A stretch of DNA of 64,000 bases, taken from Chrysomallon squamiferum. Its lineage: Eukaryota; Mollusca; Gastropoda; Neomphalida; Peltospiridae. The notes beneath the pieces were generated by a model. The model saw only the letters and a list, made by a program, of their open reading frames with translations, did no database searches and had not been told where the DNA came from. This document shows positions 21,308 to 37,084 of the stretch, piece by piece. The DNA lies in assembly GCA_012295275.1 (NCBI GenBank), contig CM022668.1, forward strand, positions 5,863,989 to 5,927,988. The letters run 5' to 3'. Within the stretch, counting starts at the first letter, position 1. Each line of letters starts with the position of its first letter. Made by a program: the position numbers and the translations under genes.

Positions 21308-21592
21308 GGATGGATTGATAGATATATAGACACACTGAAATTAAGATTGATTGCCTGGGTCAAAGAATTAAAAAAATTAATATTCAGGATAATGAAAAAC
21401 GTTTGTATAAATTGAATACTGTTAAGATTAATCGACAATATACAGATCTCAGTCAAATAGCAATAGTTTATATAATTTTGTTTTAATCTATGTAAATGTA
21501 ATACTATTTATTATTGTCGTTCTTGCTCTTATTGTTATTACTATAGTTATTGTTGTTGCTGTTGTTGATGATTTTGTTGTTGTCTTCATCAC

Positions 21593-21656
<64 letters not shown>

Positions 21657-23373
21657 TCCACAGAATATTAAGGGACAACAGCTGAGTACTGCTGGATGGC
21701 TGACTTTAGTGAGTATCATTTTAAAAATGTAACGTTACAGATTAACCAAGAATAACACATTAATTTAAACACGATGAGAGGACTGCCACTCCCATGACAT
21801 TTCAAACGATAATATCTTACATCCATTTAAACATTGCTGGAATACTAAAGTCTAATCCATTAATAGTCTAAACAAAACAGTCTTCATCCATTTAAGGTTT
21901 ACAGGAGAACTGGCTCTCCACTGAAAGTCTGAACAAACATAGGCTGCATCCATTTAAACACTATGACAGAACTGCCACGCTAATGCAAATATAAACAAGT
22001 ATACCGCATCCATTTAACCACTATGAGAGAACTGCCACTCTATTAAGACTAAATAAAAATACTCTGCTTTTGTTTAAACATTACGAGACGCCTACAACAC
22101 TCATGCAAATCTAAAGAAGTACACAGCATAGATTTAAACACTTTGAGAGGACTGCCACTCTAACGCAAATCTAAACAAGTACACAGCATAGATTTAAACA
22201 CTTTGAGAGGACTGCCACTCTAACGCAAATCTAAACAAGTACACAGCATAGATTTAAACACTTTGAGAGGACTGCCACTCTAATGCAAATCTAAACAAGT
22301 ACACAGCATACATTTAAAACACTTTGAGAGGACTGCCACTTTAATGCAAATCTAAACAAGTACACAGCATACATTTAAACACTTTGAGAGGACTGCCACT
22401 TTAACGCAAATCTAAACAAGTACACAACATACATTTAAACACTTCGAGAGGACTGCCACTTTAATGCAAACCTAAACAGGTACACAGCATACATTTAAAC
22501 ACTTTGAGAGGACTGCCACTTTAATGCAAATCTAAACAAGTACACAGCATACATTTAAACACTTCGAGAGGACTGCCACTTTAATGCAAACCTAAACAGG
22601 TACACAGCACACATTTAAACACTTCGGGAGGTCTGAGATTCCAATCAGATTTGAATATTCAGACATCAGCGACTCCGCTGGTTTTAATTTTTTGGCAGTT
22701 GTAAGATTCCACATTATTATTATTATTTTTTTTTTCACCCAAATATTTACAGATTTATCACGGTGTTTGTGCTGTTGTTAATTTTTATTTTATTATAATT
22801 ATTAACATTCAGAGCCACAGAATTTTGTATTATTAAAATTAGTAAATAATAATATGAGCGATATTGTCCAATTTGCGCCCGTGGACTTTCATTTATTTGT
22901 TTTATTACAACTTCTACTTTTTATTTTCATTCTCACTATAATTGTTTTGAATGAGAAGACTGCCACTCAAGTTTATGTTATTGAATTTGTATTCAGAATA
23001 TGAGAGATGCCAGCTACATTGTGTCCTTGCTTTTTGTTTAGACGCTTTGTTGTACTAATATACGGAAATTTACTGAAAAACAGTCAAATTAGTTTCTGTT
23101 GTTGTTTGTTTTTATTGTTGTTACAAGAACAGTGATGAGCAGTTCTTGTCGATGAATATTTTACTACTACTGCTACTACTACTACTACTACTACATCTAC
23201 TACCATCCTTTATCATCAAAATTTGCAACAGGTTACAAAAATAAAAATTAGCAACTTTTTATGCTGGACAGCTGTAAAGTAAAAAAAGATAAGAAGGAAA
23301 AGATACTTACGAATTAAAATATAAAGATTGGGATTATTATTATTATTAAAGTAGTGGTAAATATGCGATAACT

Positions 23374-23418
<45 letters not shown>

Positions 23419-23538
23419 TTGTTGCAGTAGTAATGGTAGCAGTACCAGCAGTAGTAGTATTAATATTAGTAAGAATAATCAGTAAATCAAATACATTCTA
23501 GTTATTTATTTAGTTAGTTTTATCTTCTTCTTCTTCTT

Positions 23539-23569
<31 letters not shown>

Positions 23570-26327
23570 TTATTATTATTAATTATTTTTAAAATTGCTT
23601 ATATACATAGAGGCTTCATTTAGATTGTCGAAATGTAGGAAAACAAAACAGATGTAGAGTTAGTATGTTAGAAAATTAGAAGGAATAGAGAGTGATGTTA
23701 TCATGTTAGATTATTTGAGCTAGAAAAGACGACAGAATTAGTATTAAGCCAATTTCAGATAAACGCCTTTATCGGGATTCGATCCGCATTCCTTGCACTC
23801 TTTAACCCACCTGTTTTTAACATATTCCTCGATCAAAAACTACTTTTCACTCTAGCATAGTTTACAATCTCCAGTCACCATTGTATAAATTTATCACTAA
23901 TCAATACGTGTTTATTTACCGAAAGTAAAAACAGGAGTAATTATACTTCTTCGTGAAATACCAGGTTTAATTTGACATGGTAATAAAATCTATTTTGTTT
24001 TTAACCACCACTAATGTAGACTTAACAAGTTCCCCGTGTCTGCCTCTGTTTACCCTTTCATTACATTTGATCGTTAATTTCCAGTGAAAAACTTACTCTG
24101 TATACCTCGACTTCGCTTTTCAGTGTATTCCGATCATCAATCTCCTATGTAATCAAAACTGATGGGGAAGTTTTTGTATTTCACGAAAACCTAAATTAGT
24201 GCTGTGTTAGGAGACAATGGAAAAATCGGGTGGTAATTTACTGCATGCCTTAATCGTACACTGAACAAAGAAGGACACGAATATCGTGTTAATGCAGAAT
24301 TAAATATCGAACTACAGATAGAGCTCTACAGTTTGGATTGGGAAAACCAATTTCTGAACACAAATGAATATGGATGTGATGTTTAAAGTGTTGTGATACA
24401 CTGGGTGTATATTCGTAGCCATTTGTAGCTGTATGGTTGAAATTATGGAGCGGAATTTAGCTGACAAGATGGTTATTAGTAAAACTACTGATGAAGAACA
24501 GCGGTGTACTGTCGGTTGCCAGGGCAATTATAGCGCCCCCTAACCCACGGAAGTTTGCTTTCCCAGAGTTCCTTGCACCAGTTCCGGCGGCGAACCCCTT
24601 ACAATCGAAACAGACGTATTTTAAGAAAACATTTTGTATAATTAAAGTCAAATGGATTTACTGCCAGTCACAAACTGTGTATTATATAAACACAAAATCT
24701 GACTCAACAAATAATAATTATAATTGCATAAAGAAAAATTTAGACTGCATTAATAATTTGTGTTAAATGGTCCAGTGCTGTGTAATTTGATTGGTTTCGT
24801 GACCTTCAAGCCCCTTATAAAGGTTAACACCAGAGGGACTCTCGAATCTGCGACGGACACGCCCGCTGACCTGTCAGAAAGCGTGCCCGTCGTAGACGTG
24901 CTTCACAACAGCTTGCTCTGATTAGCACGTTCATTTTTTTCAAGTTCAAGTTCAAGACTCTCGGAATAGTTTTGGCACAAGATAATTGCAGTGCTGCTAA
25001 AAACACGCTTGTGCTGTTACACTGTTGTTTTATTACTACAGAGCAGTAATTTTTACATTAGTTCAGTAAAATATTAAAAACTCGTTATTAGTGGTTATGA
25101 AAGTGGGGTTTACTTTGTGGAAGAAAGGACACGCTATTTTATTACTAATATATGTGTGTATGTGTGTGTGTGTGTGCGTGTATGTGTGTGTGTATTTATA
25201 TATGTGTGTGTGTGTATGTTTATATATATGTATTATTTTTTTTTTTTTTTTTTTTTGCCGCTAAGACTTTTCCCGCCCTATGCAACCGGTCCTATAGCCC
25301 CGCCCACGCCACGCCCTGCTAAGGAGATTGTATGACAGTAGTTCCAGATATTCTGAAAGCCAAGCTTCCCCCGACACCGCACGATCTCCAAGTCGCCCCC
25401 CCATTACCCCCGACAGCTTTACAGCGACACAGATTCTTAGCTTGTAAAAGTTTAAAACGTGTCACTAGAAATGTATGACCTTTGTCCTTCACATATTTCA
25501 CAAAACAAGTCAAAATTTTATTTCTTAACATACGTATTTTACTTGTCATGGCCGTCGATGTTAATGGGTTCATAAAAATGTATTCTGAACATGTTGTTGT
25601 TGTCGTTGTTAATATTATATCCAAACTACATTACCTCCCCTGTATATTCAGACAGCCTCCATAATGGGCGAACGCTCCATGTTGGTAAACATAGCTATAA
25701 ATAGTAACAGTATTAAAACAGAAAAATTAATAAAACAAAATAAAATAAATAAAGAAAAGGAAAAGAAAAAGTTTTTTCACAGATGACGGATCATGTGTTT
25801 ACGGATGACTAATCTTACTTTTAATTTTGACGGTTGGGGTGGTGTTTTTTTCATTAATTCGTATATTAATTTATTTTGTTTTTATTTCAGAAGTGGACAG
25901 ACTCGCGTCTGCAGTGGTCGCCTGTGGGCAATCCGCTCTATTTCTTCGACACGAATCTCAAAGTCTGGGTGCCCGAGCTAATGGTCGACAACTCGTAAGT
26001 TCTTAACAACACAGTCTGTCTGTTCTTCTGTGCGTGCGTGTGTGCGTGGTGTGTGGGCATGTGTGCGTGACTGCTTGAGAGTTAAGCGGGATAAGAAAGA
26101 ATAAATAGTATGCGGATGAGAATGAAAATGAGAGAGATGATACAACTGTTAATTGTGATTACGATTTTAAGTGTATCTAAGATACGAACAAAAAATATTT
26201 ACCAAAAAGAAAAAAATATTTTTCCACAGGTAAATTATTGTTTTATTTCATTTAAGCAGCAGTCTATCATTGTTAATAACAATTTAAGATAAAATAATAT
26301 TGTTAATGAAGAAAATAAATAAGTTAA

Positions 26328-26370
<43 letters not shown>

Positions 26371-26451
26371 AAACGACCATACATTGCAATTATCCAAAAT
26401 ATATTTTTATTTTCAAATCATCTTTGTTTTATTTCTTTAAACATAGATTTT

Positions 26452-26484
<33 letters not shown>

Positions 26485-26489
26485 TTCTT

Positions 26490-26520
<31 letters not shown>

Positions 26521-27305
26521 TTATTATTATTATTTAATATCTAAAGTAGCTTAGAATTTTTCTACAACAACTCGCTGTTCATCATTCAACTTTTTTCTTT
26601 TCTACAGAGTTCTGTCCCTTGGTGTTATTCGTGACGACAACATTATAATGCGCGTGCGCTATGACGGCGAAGTGACGTGGGAACCGACTGGAATATTCTA
26701 CACGTCTTGTAACATAGACATTTCTTTCTACCCTTTCGACAAACAAAGATGTCAGCTGGAAATTACGAGCTGGGCGTACAACATCAATGAACAGAATCTC
26801 ACTTTTCTAGGAACAGGCTTTAATTTGAAGGTGAAAGTTTCAGGAAAAGTGACGTCATAATATATCCATTAATTTTGCAACGAATTAAGAACCCGTGTCG
26901 GAGGTTGTCGAATATTTTTATGATGAAACTTATTTGTTAAGATGTTGTTGCTGTTGTTGTTGTTGTTGTATCTATAACTGTTACCTGACTATCTGTTCAG
27001 ATCATAACATTCTTGTTGTCGTCTGTGACGTCCTTGCCTTCTTCTTCTTCTTCTTCTTTTTGTTGCCGTCCTTTACATTTTTTAAAATTATTTTGTTGTT
27101 TTGTTGTTGTTTTCTCATCATCATCATCATCATCATTATGTTATCATAATATCTTAAGTACCATCATTATATTTATCATCATCGTCATTATTCCCATTCT
27201 TCTTCTTATTATTATTACTGTTGTTATTATTATTATTTTTAGTAGTAGTAGTAGTAGTATCATCATTATTATCATTATTAATATTATTATTATTATTATT
27301 ATCGC

Positions 27306-27359
<54 letters not shown>

Positions 27360-29024
27360 TACAATTATTATTATTATTATTACTATTATTACTATTATTA
27401 TTATTATTACTATTATTATTATTACTATTATTATTACTATTACTATTACTATTATTACTATTACTATTATTGTTGTTGTTACTAACAGGACTACAGAGTG
27501 AACGGGGAGTGGAATCTCGTCTCTACTAGCACGGCTCACAGTCTGATAACGGAACAAGGCGAAGTGTTTCCCCAGCTCGACTTCGTCCTCACCACCCACC
27601 GTAGATCCACCTACTACATCCTCAACATCATCCTGCCCATAGCTCTGACGTCAGTCCTCAGCGTCGTGGTCTTCATCCTGCCGTTCGAGTGCGGAGAGAA
27701 GGTGTCCTACGCGCTCACTGTCCTACTGTCCTACGCCGTACTGCTCACCATTGTTGCTGCTGAAATGCCGCCGATCTCCAACAATGTGTCGATTCTTGGT
27801 GAGTTTGTATGAGTCCGTCTGTGCGTGCTTGTGTCTGTGTATGTGTAGATGTGTGCGTGTATTTGTGTATGTTTTTGGATGGGTGTATGTTTGTGTCTAT
27901 ATATATATATATATATGTTTCATAGCACGGATGTGTATCTGTGTATATGTATATGTGCGTGTGTGATATTCTCTTTATATATATGTGTTTTTTATAGCGA
28001 ATAAGTGATATAAGTAATACTAAAACAACAACAACAGCAACAATAACAGTAAAAACAACAACAAAAACAATAAAAAGTAAAAATAACAAAAGCAACTACA
28101 GCATTATCATCATTAAAATCTGCTACGATTACAATAATGACGATAACGATGATATTAATATAATAATATGATGATACAAATAATAAGAGAAACTATAAGA
28201 CAGTGTCTATACATGTTATCTTCTAAGCCGCAAGAATAATGACAGCAATATAAATGTATTTTTCATTATTTTATTCAGTTTTATTATTTTGTTTATTTAC
28301 TCACTCATTAATTTACTCATTACTTATGTTCTTATTTATTTATTTATTTAATTTAATTTAATTTAATTTAATTTAATTTAATTTAATTTTATTTTATTTT
28401 ATTTTATTTTATTTTATTTTGTTTTAGTTTATTTTATTTTATTTTAAGTTAATATTTTTGTTTATTTATTTATTTATTTATTTATTTTAGTTTAGTTTAG
28501 TTTATTTTAATTTATATCTTATATATTTTAGTTTAGTTTAGTTTATTTTTATCTTTTATTTTTTTTATTTTTTTTTTTTTTATTTGCTTGTTTATTTTTC
28601 AGCTGTGTATCTGGCTTTGATTCTGATAGTTGGAGCTACAGCTACTTTTCTGACTGTTGTAAATCTTTTCATCTACCATCGAGACTCGAGAAGAGAAGTA
28701 CCAGACATTTTGAAAACGTTCGTCATCAATTTTCTCTGTAAAGCAAGCAGCTGGCGAAAGCTGGAAAAATCTCTTCCGAAACCCACTCAAAACCGAGTGC
28801 TGCCGGAAACAGACGAAACCGCGTTCACGAATTACTCCGAAAAAAACAAGAACGCCAATCACGTGACAGGAAGCGACGACGAAAAGGAGGCCGAGTTTTA
28901 TTCGTGGATGGAAATCGCGTCCATGTTTGATGCTTTTTATTTCCGTTTGTTTACGGCTTTTGTTTTGATAATCACGTTGTTGTTCTTCACCTATCTGCCT
29001 ATTGGCGGTTCTCTAAGCGTTTGA
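19278..29024 (+). CDS. Cys-loop ligand-gated ion channel, nAChR-like subunit, copy A, 434 aa
   Basis: Exons are 19278-19320, 20886-21043, 21664-21708, 25891-25994, 26608-26830, 27489-27798 and 28603-29024. All junctions are canonical and in phase. Residues 1-14 are a hydrophobic leader. The extracellular domain carries [10 protein letters not shown] (loop A), WEPTGIF, a Cys-loop with C151 and C165 thirteen residues apart (FYPFD inside) and SWAYNI (loop B). M1 starts near 233. The GEKVS motif leads into M2 (about 262-283), M3 is about 297-319 and M4 about 406-427, followed by IGGSLSV and the stop. Loop C has no vicinal Cys pair, so by family rule this is a non-alpha-type subunit. GEK before M2 and E after it fit a cation channel. 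It would work in the plasma membrane as one subunit of a pentamer; the ligand is unknown. Copy B lies about 3 kb downstream in the same orientation. Confidence 0.9.
19320..20885 (+). other. Intron 1 of receptor copy A
   Basis: The intron holds (TAC)n at 19470-19680, (AAAT)n at 19695-19800, (TA)n near 19880-19920, a pure (GA)n tract at 20322-20411, (ATC/ATT)n at 20440-20555 and (TAC)n at 20603-20770. Nothing coding is seen. Confidence 0.6.
21066..21320. repeat. (AAAT)n and (CAGA/GATA)n tetranucleotide arrays
   Basis: Intron 2 of copy A begins, just after the donor, with (AATA)n (21067-21105). A long compound CAGA, TAGG and GATA tetranucleotide array follows at 21156-21325. Further on, (ATT)n (21593-21655) ends 8 bp before the exon 3 acceptor. 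Confidence 0.85.
21765..22640 (+). repeat. 60-bp minisatellite, ~14 units, in intron 3 of receptor copy A
   Basis: A tandem array of units of about 60 bp contains GAGAGGACTGCCACT, then GCAAATCTAAACAAG and a CATTTAAACAC end. The first four or five units are divergent and the last nine are nearly identical. Some later variants alternate, with TTCGAG plus CCTAAACAGG every second unit. Isolated related fragments occur at 22945-22965 and in the matching intron of copy B (34620-34670). Confidence 0.92.
22641..25890 (+). other. Remainder of intron 3 of receptor copy A
   Basis: About 3.2 kb contains (TAC)n near 23165, (TAG)n at 23375-23415, (TTC)n at 23525-23570, (GT)n near 25150-25220 and poly-T near 25235. 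Between them lie higher-complexity blocks: 23590-24480 plain, 24480-24620 GC-rich, 24830-24920 CpG-rich and 25255-25640 C-rich with a CCCCGCCCACGCC box. These may be old transposon pieces or an internal promoter. None has a supported reading frame. Confidence 0.4.
26328..26540. repeat. (AAAT)n, (TTTC)n and (TTC)n in intron 4 of copy A
   Basis: Three adjoining pyrimidine- or AT-rich microsatellites lie upstream of exon 5. The (TTTC/TTC) tract at 26450-26520 ends about 85 bp before the acceptor. Confidence 0.85.
27110..27488 (+). repeat. (ATC)n/(ATT)n/(TTACTA)n reaching the exon 6 acceptor of copy A
   Basis: The last 370 bp of intron 5 are trinucleotide and hexanucleotide repeats. They run to about 10 bp from the CAG acceptor at 27488. 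The paralogous intron of copy B has the same arrangement (38940-39190). Confidence 0.9.
27799..28602 (+). repeat. Intron 6 of copy A: (GT)n and (TTTA/TTTTA)n
   Basis: The intron starts with GT-rich sequence (27810-27970). AAC-rich and plain sequence follows, then about 270 bp of TTTA/ATTTA/TTTTA pentamers (28320-28570) up to the exon 7 acceptor. Confidence 0.7.
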
Positions 29025-29153
29025 TGAGTGTTTTAAAAGTTTTTTCTTTCACGTTAACAGACAAAGACAAACGTTTGTTAAAAACACTAATCCTGGGTAT
29101 AAATAAACTGCTATACTTTCAAGTTATCATTACATTGTTTTGTTTTCTCTCCT

Positions 29154-29159
29154 AATAAA
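29154..29159 (+). promoter_or_regulatory. Candidate polyadenylation signal of receptor copy A
   Basis: An AATAAA lies 130 bp after the stop codon. A second, at 29102-29107, is closer to the stop. Either would give a short 3' UTR. Confidence 0.5.
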
Positions 29160-32090
<2,931 letters not shown>

Positions 32091-32299
32091 ATGAAGGTGG
32101 TACTGTTGATCGTGTTACTGATCGAAAGTTTGGGTAACTATGAATTTCTGTTTTTCATATTATTTGATTTGTTTTTATTTATTTGTACATTTTTTGTTTG
32201 CTGATTTGTTTGTTTACTTTTTCATTTTCTTTACTTTTTCTTTATTTACTGTTTCTTTTTGGTCTATTTTTATGTTTGACTGCTGATTTCTCAAACGTG

Positions 32300-32331
<32 letters not shown>

Positions 32332-32615
32332 TATATATAAGTATTAAAATATTTATAAGTTAAATATAATTGAAAGACAAACAGAAACCAGACGGATTGA
32401 CACAAAATAATTATGTAGGGAATCAAATAGGCAAATAACAGAGCGACAGACAGACAGACAGACTTTGATACAGGAAATTAATATACTGCTGTAAATAAAC
32501 AGTTGAACAAACACAAATAAACAGTCATATAAGTTGATAAACAAATGAGTAAATAAATGTATAGACATTGAACAAATAAAGAAAGAAAGAAATGGTCAAA
32601 TAAATGTATAAATGA

Positions 32616-32699
<84 letters not shown>

Positions 32700-33962
32700 A
32701 TGTATGTATGTGTGTGTGTGTGTGTGTGTGTTTATACTGGACACGCGTGACGGAGTAAAACACGCATGGAATCAAACACTACAACTAATCAAATCTTGTG
32801 AAGCGAAAAAACGGTGGACATGTTTTCGTCCTCAAACGCCTATTTACTCTTTGCGTTGACAAAAGACAAAAATATTTTTAAGTGGATTTTTTATGTCCGT
32901 TCCGTGTTATTTACAAGCTCGGACAATCGCCTCGCTGCCGTTTGTTTACAAAATCGTCCAAAATGTTTATAGAACCGTTAGACTGGACAATGTCCGAAAG
33001 GAGGGTCAGAACAAAGACATCCGTGTTGATTTCCAAAACTCCATGGAATGATAATAATAAAGTGTTAAAAATAATAAATGTAATCAACAGTGGCCATGAA
33101 ACTACCTGGTTTTATTTCTACTTGTTATGATGGCTTGTCCGTGTAAAATCCAAAATGGATTTAATTTTTGTCAATTCGTTCTTCTTAATCTTCCGTGAAA
33201 TATTTTTTATTTTTTATTTTTTTTTTTTTTTTTTTTTTGAAAACGTTATTTTGAAATCATTTAGACAGTTTATTTTGATTTTGATTTTAAAAAAAATAAG
33301 TTTTTAAAATTTTATTTTTTTTGTTTTTGTAAATTTGATTATTTAAAAGGATTTATTTATTTATTTATTTTATTTTATTTTATTTTATTTTATTTTTTGG
33401 TTTTTAATTTTATTTATTTATTTATTTATTTATCTTATCTTGTTTTACATTATTTCATTTTTGTTTGTTTGTTTGTTTATTTTTCGTTTTTATTTATTTA
33501 TTTATTTATTTATGTGTTTTGTTTGTTTCTTGTGTGTGTGTGGGTGTGTGTGTGTGTGTTCGTTTCAGTTTATTTATTTATTTAGTTGTCTGTTTTTTCT
33601 TCTGAAATTTGCTTAAAAGATTATTCCAGTGTTATTTCGAAAATTATTCCATTAGTTTAGAAATTCGTTCAGAAATCGATTTGGAAAACTGTTGTATATC
33701 AGTAATTTAGAAAATCCTATAGAAAATTATTTAGAAAAATATTAATAGACACGAAAACAAATATTTAGAATCTACTACTTCGACATCCGTTACTACTACT
33801 ACTACTACTACTACTACTTACAATCTCATAATAACACTATATCACAATTCCTGTTTTCTCTAAAACCAAAAATAAAAGTGCTGTGATCAATAGCTAAGAC
33901 GAAGAAGAAAACAACAACAACAAAATCAACAATAATAATAATAATTAGTAATAGCAATAATT

Positions 33963-33998
<36 letters not shown>

Positions 33999-34266
33999 TA
34001 ATGTGATAATCATGACAGTGATATAATAGTATATGCTTCATATTAAACCAATTAATAATTTTTTTTAAACAGAAATGCAGTTATCACAAGGTGCCATATC
34101 CGCGTACGCTAGCAATGTCACGACCTTGAAAGCGGCTGTTTTGAACTCTGCGACCTATGACCGAAAGGTCAGACCGGAAGAGAAAATGACAATACAAGTC
34201 CGCTTCAACATCTTAGCAATCAACGAGCTGGTAAGTTTATTTATTTATTTATTTGTTTGTTTATTC

Positions 34267-34321
<55 letters not shown>

Positions 34322-36062
34322 CTCTAGCCATGATAATAAAGTAAATATATCTTTTTCCATATATCTAAATTATTCTTCAGTCTAAAGAAAGAAACAAAAA
34401 AACAAAAATAAAAAAAAATAAAAAGAAGACAGACACTATTGCCAAAACATCTAAACTTCATAATCTCATGAATATTAATCACAAAATTAACATATTTTTA
34501 CTTTTCTTCGTACAGAACATAAAAGGACAACATTTAAGCACGTCTGGCTGGCTGACACTTGTAAGTATTTCATTATCTTCCTTGTAAACAAACATAACTG
34601 AAACCAATTCATCGCTTTAAGAGGACTGCCACCCACAGTATTTTCAATAGCAAAGCATAGGAGGAATGCCATTTTGGCGGTATACTTGTATTATTATTAC
34701 TGTGTGATTTAGAAGACTGACGCAGAATTCGAAATCTTGGAGTCGTCTTCGTATCGTTACTTTATTTTTTGTCATCAAATACCTAAAACGTGTTTGATCA
34801 GTTATATTCGTTAACTGTCCTTATGTAAGCAAACACAGGTACAACAAATGCAGGGGTGTATGTGCGTGCGTACGTGCGTGATGGTTTATATACAGACATA
34901 CAGCCACATACTACGTTGTTACTACTCTGTTTTATTAGCAACGCTACTGTTATTGTTTCAGTAATATTATAGTCATTACATACTTTTACAACTACCATTA
35001 CATCAATATTGTTAGTACTACTACTAGTATTTGTGCTATTATTATTACCATATCCTCTGCTAATTCTGTTACCACTGCTGCTGTTACAACAACCATTTCT
35101 ACTACTTATGCTGTTACTAACTCTAGTTTCTGCTGCTGCTGCTACTACTACTACTACTACTACTTCTACTACTACTACTACTACTACTATTATTATTATT
35201 ATTATTATTATTTCTGCTACTAATTATTACTATTCTTACTACTAATAATGCTTCAACTTTTACTTCTACTGTTATTACCAGTACTGCAGCTATTATTACT
35301 ACACCATCACCAACGCCACAGCTACTGTAACTACTACAACTACTACTGTTGCTTATATTAGAACAACTGTAAATATTTTCTTACTGCAGTTACCATTTCT
35401 ACCCCAACTAATCTATTACAGCTTTGCCTTTGTTAAACAGAAAAGTTTTTGTAAAAACAAATTAACGACAATAATCGTAACAGCAAACGATAACCAGACG
35501 AAACAAGTCTGAAACAGAGAACGCATTGTCAGTCAAACACTATCGTTTGTCATAAAGACACACACGTTTATTTTCACTAATGTAAAAACATAATTACTAC
35601 AGTATTTTCTCGTTAACAAGTTTCGATATGAAGACAATAACAATAACTTTATTTTCAGTACCTACAAGTTCTCTTTCGTTTAATTATCATGGTTTAATTA
35701 CATCTTAATTACAAAATGGATACTTATTCAGGATTTGATATCAATCGTTTTAAGGATAGGACCAAAGCCACGGACACACAATTAAGCCTGACGACTTTTA
35801 ACGGGGACATTTTATGAGATGTCGTTTAATGTTCGTTTTTGTGCTAATAATAGAAATATACCCATGACAATTGTAAATATGTACGTGTACGATGTATGGA
35901 GCTGATGCACATATATTTATTAATAAGTATGTTGTTAGGTACATATGTATATGTATATATATATATATATATATATGTATCTAGGTATGTATGTATATAT
36001 GTGTGTGTGTATATGTATGTTTGTATATGCATATGTATGTACATGTTTGTGTTTTTTGTTAG

Positions 36063-36102
<40 letters not shown>

Positions 36103-36697
36103 AATATAAATATATGAATGTATTATACCTATATGTACGTGTGTCTTGTACATGTGTGTGACGTTCGTGCATGCTATTTTTATATAAGTACCTTGTTGTG
36201 TCGCTCTAGTTTTGTCTGTGTCTTTCTATCTTTCTCGCTCTTTCTCTTTATGTATGTGTGCCTATGCTTGTGTGCGTATATGTGTGTGTGTGTGTGTGTT
36301 TGCGTGTGTGTGTGTTTGTCTCTGTGTGTGTGGTCAAACATTATATTGATGACACTATATTAGATATAAATGTTTTATTGCAGAAGTGGAAAGATTCACG
36401 TTTACAGTGGACACAGGCAGGAAATCCTACTTACTTTTTTGAAGACGACAAAAATCTTTGGGTCCCTGAATTGATGGTTGACAACTCGTAAGTAATTTTA
36501 TACGCACACACATGCGCGCGCACACACACACACACACACTACACGCACACAACACAACACAACACATACACACAAACACAAATACATAAAGGTGCGCACA
36601 GATATATGCACATAATTATTCAGGCACGCATATAAATATTTAGGTGAACCTATGTAAATTTGTTTCTGTATATGTTTGTATGCATGTATTTATGTAC

Positions 36698-36738
<41 letters not shown>

Positions 36739-36998
36739 AGTATGTATATACAGGGGGTGCAAAAGTAGGTATACAGTTGTGAAAAAAGAAAACACTTACA
36801 GTACTCATTGTATTTATTATTCAAACAAAAAAGCTAATATAAAAATACATATATTTTTATTAATTTAGATAAAATATGGTTAATGACACTCAAAATAAGA
36901 AAAATGAGTCCAACATATTTAATGTGTTACTAAATTCACTGATACTGCTATACACCTATTTTTGCACACCCCTGTATGTATGTCTGTCTGTCTGTCTG

Positions 36999-37084
<86 letters not shown>

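Noticed and set aside
22050-22640. Regularly spaced repeat that might suggest CRISPR
   Set aside because: The units are contiguous 60-bp tandem copies without unique spacers and lie in a eukaryotic intron.
27144-27599. 151-aa minus-strand frame (I/V-rich)
   Set aside because: It is antisense to exon 6 of the receptor and its flanking (ATT)n repeat.
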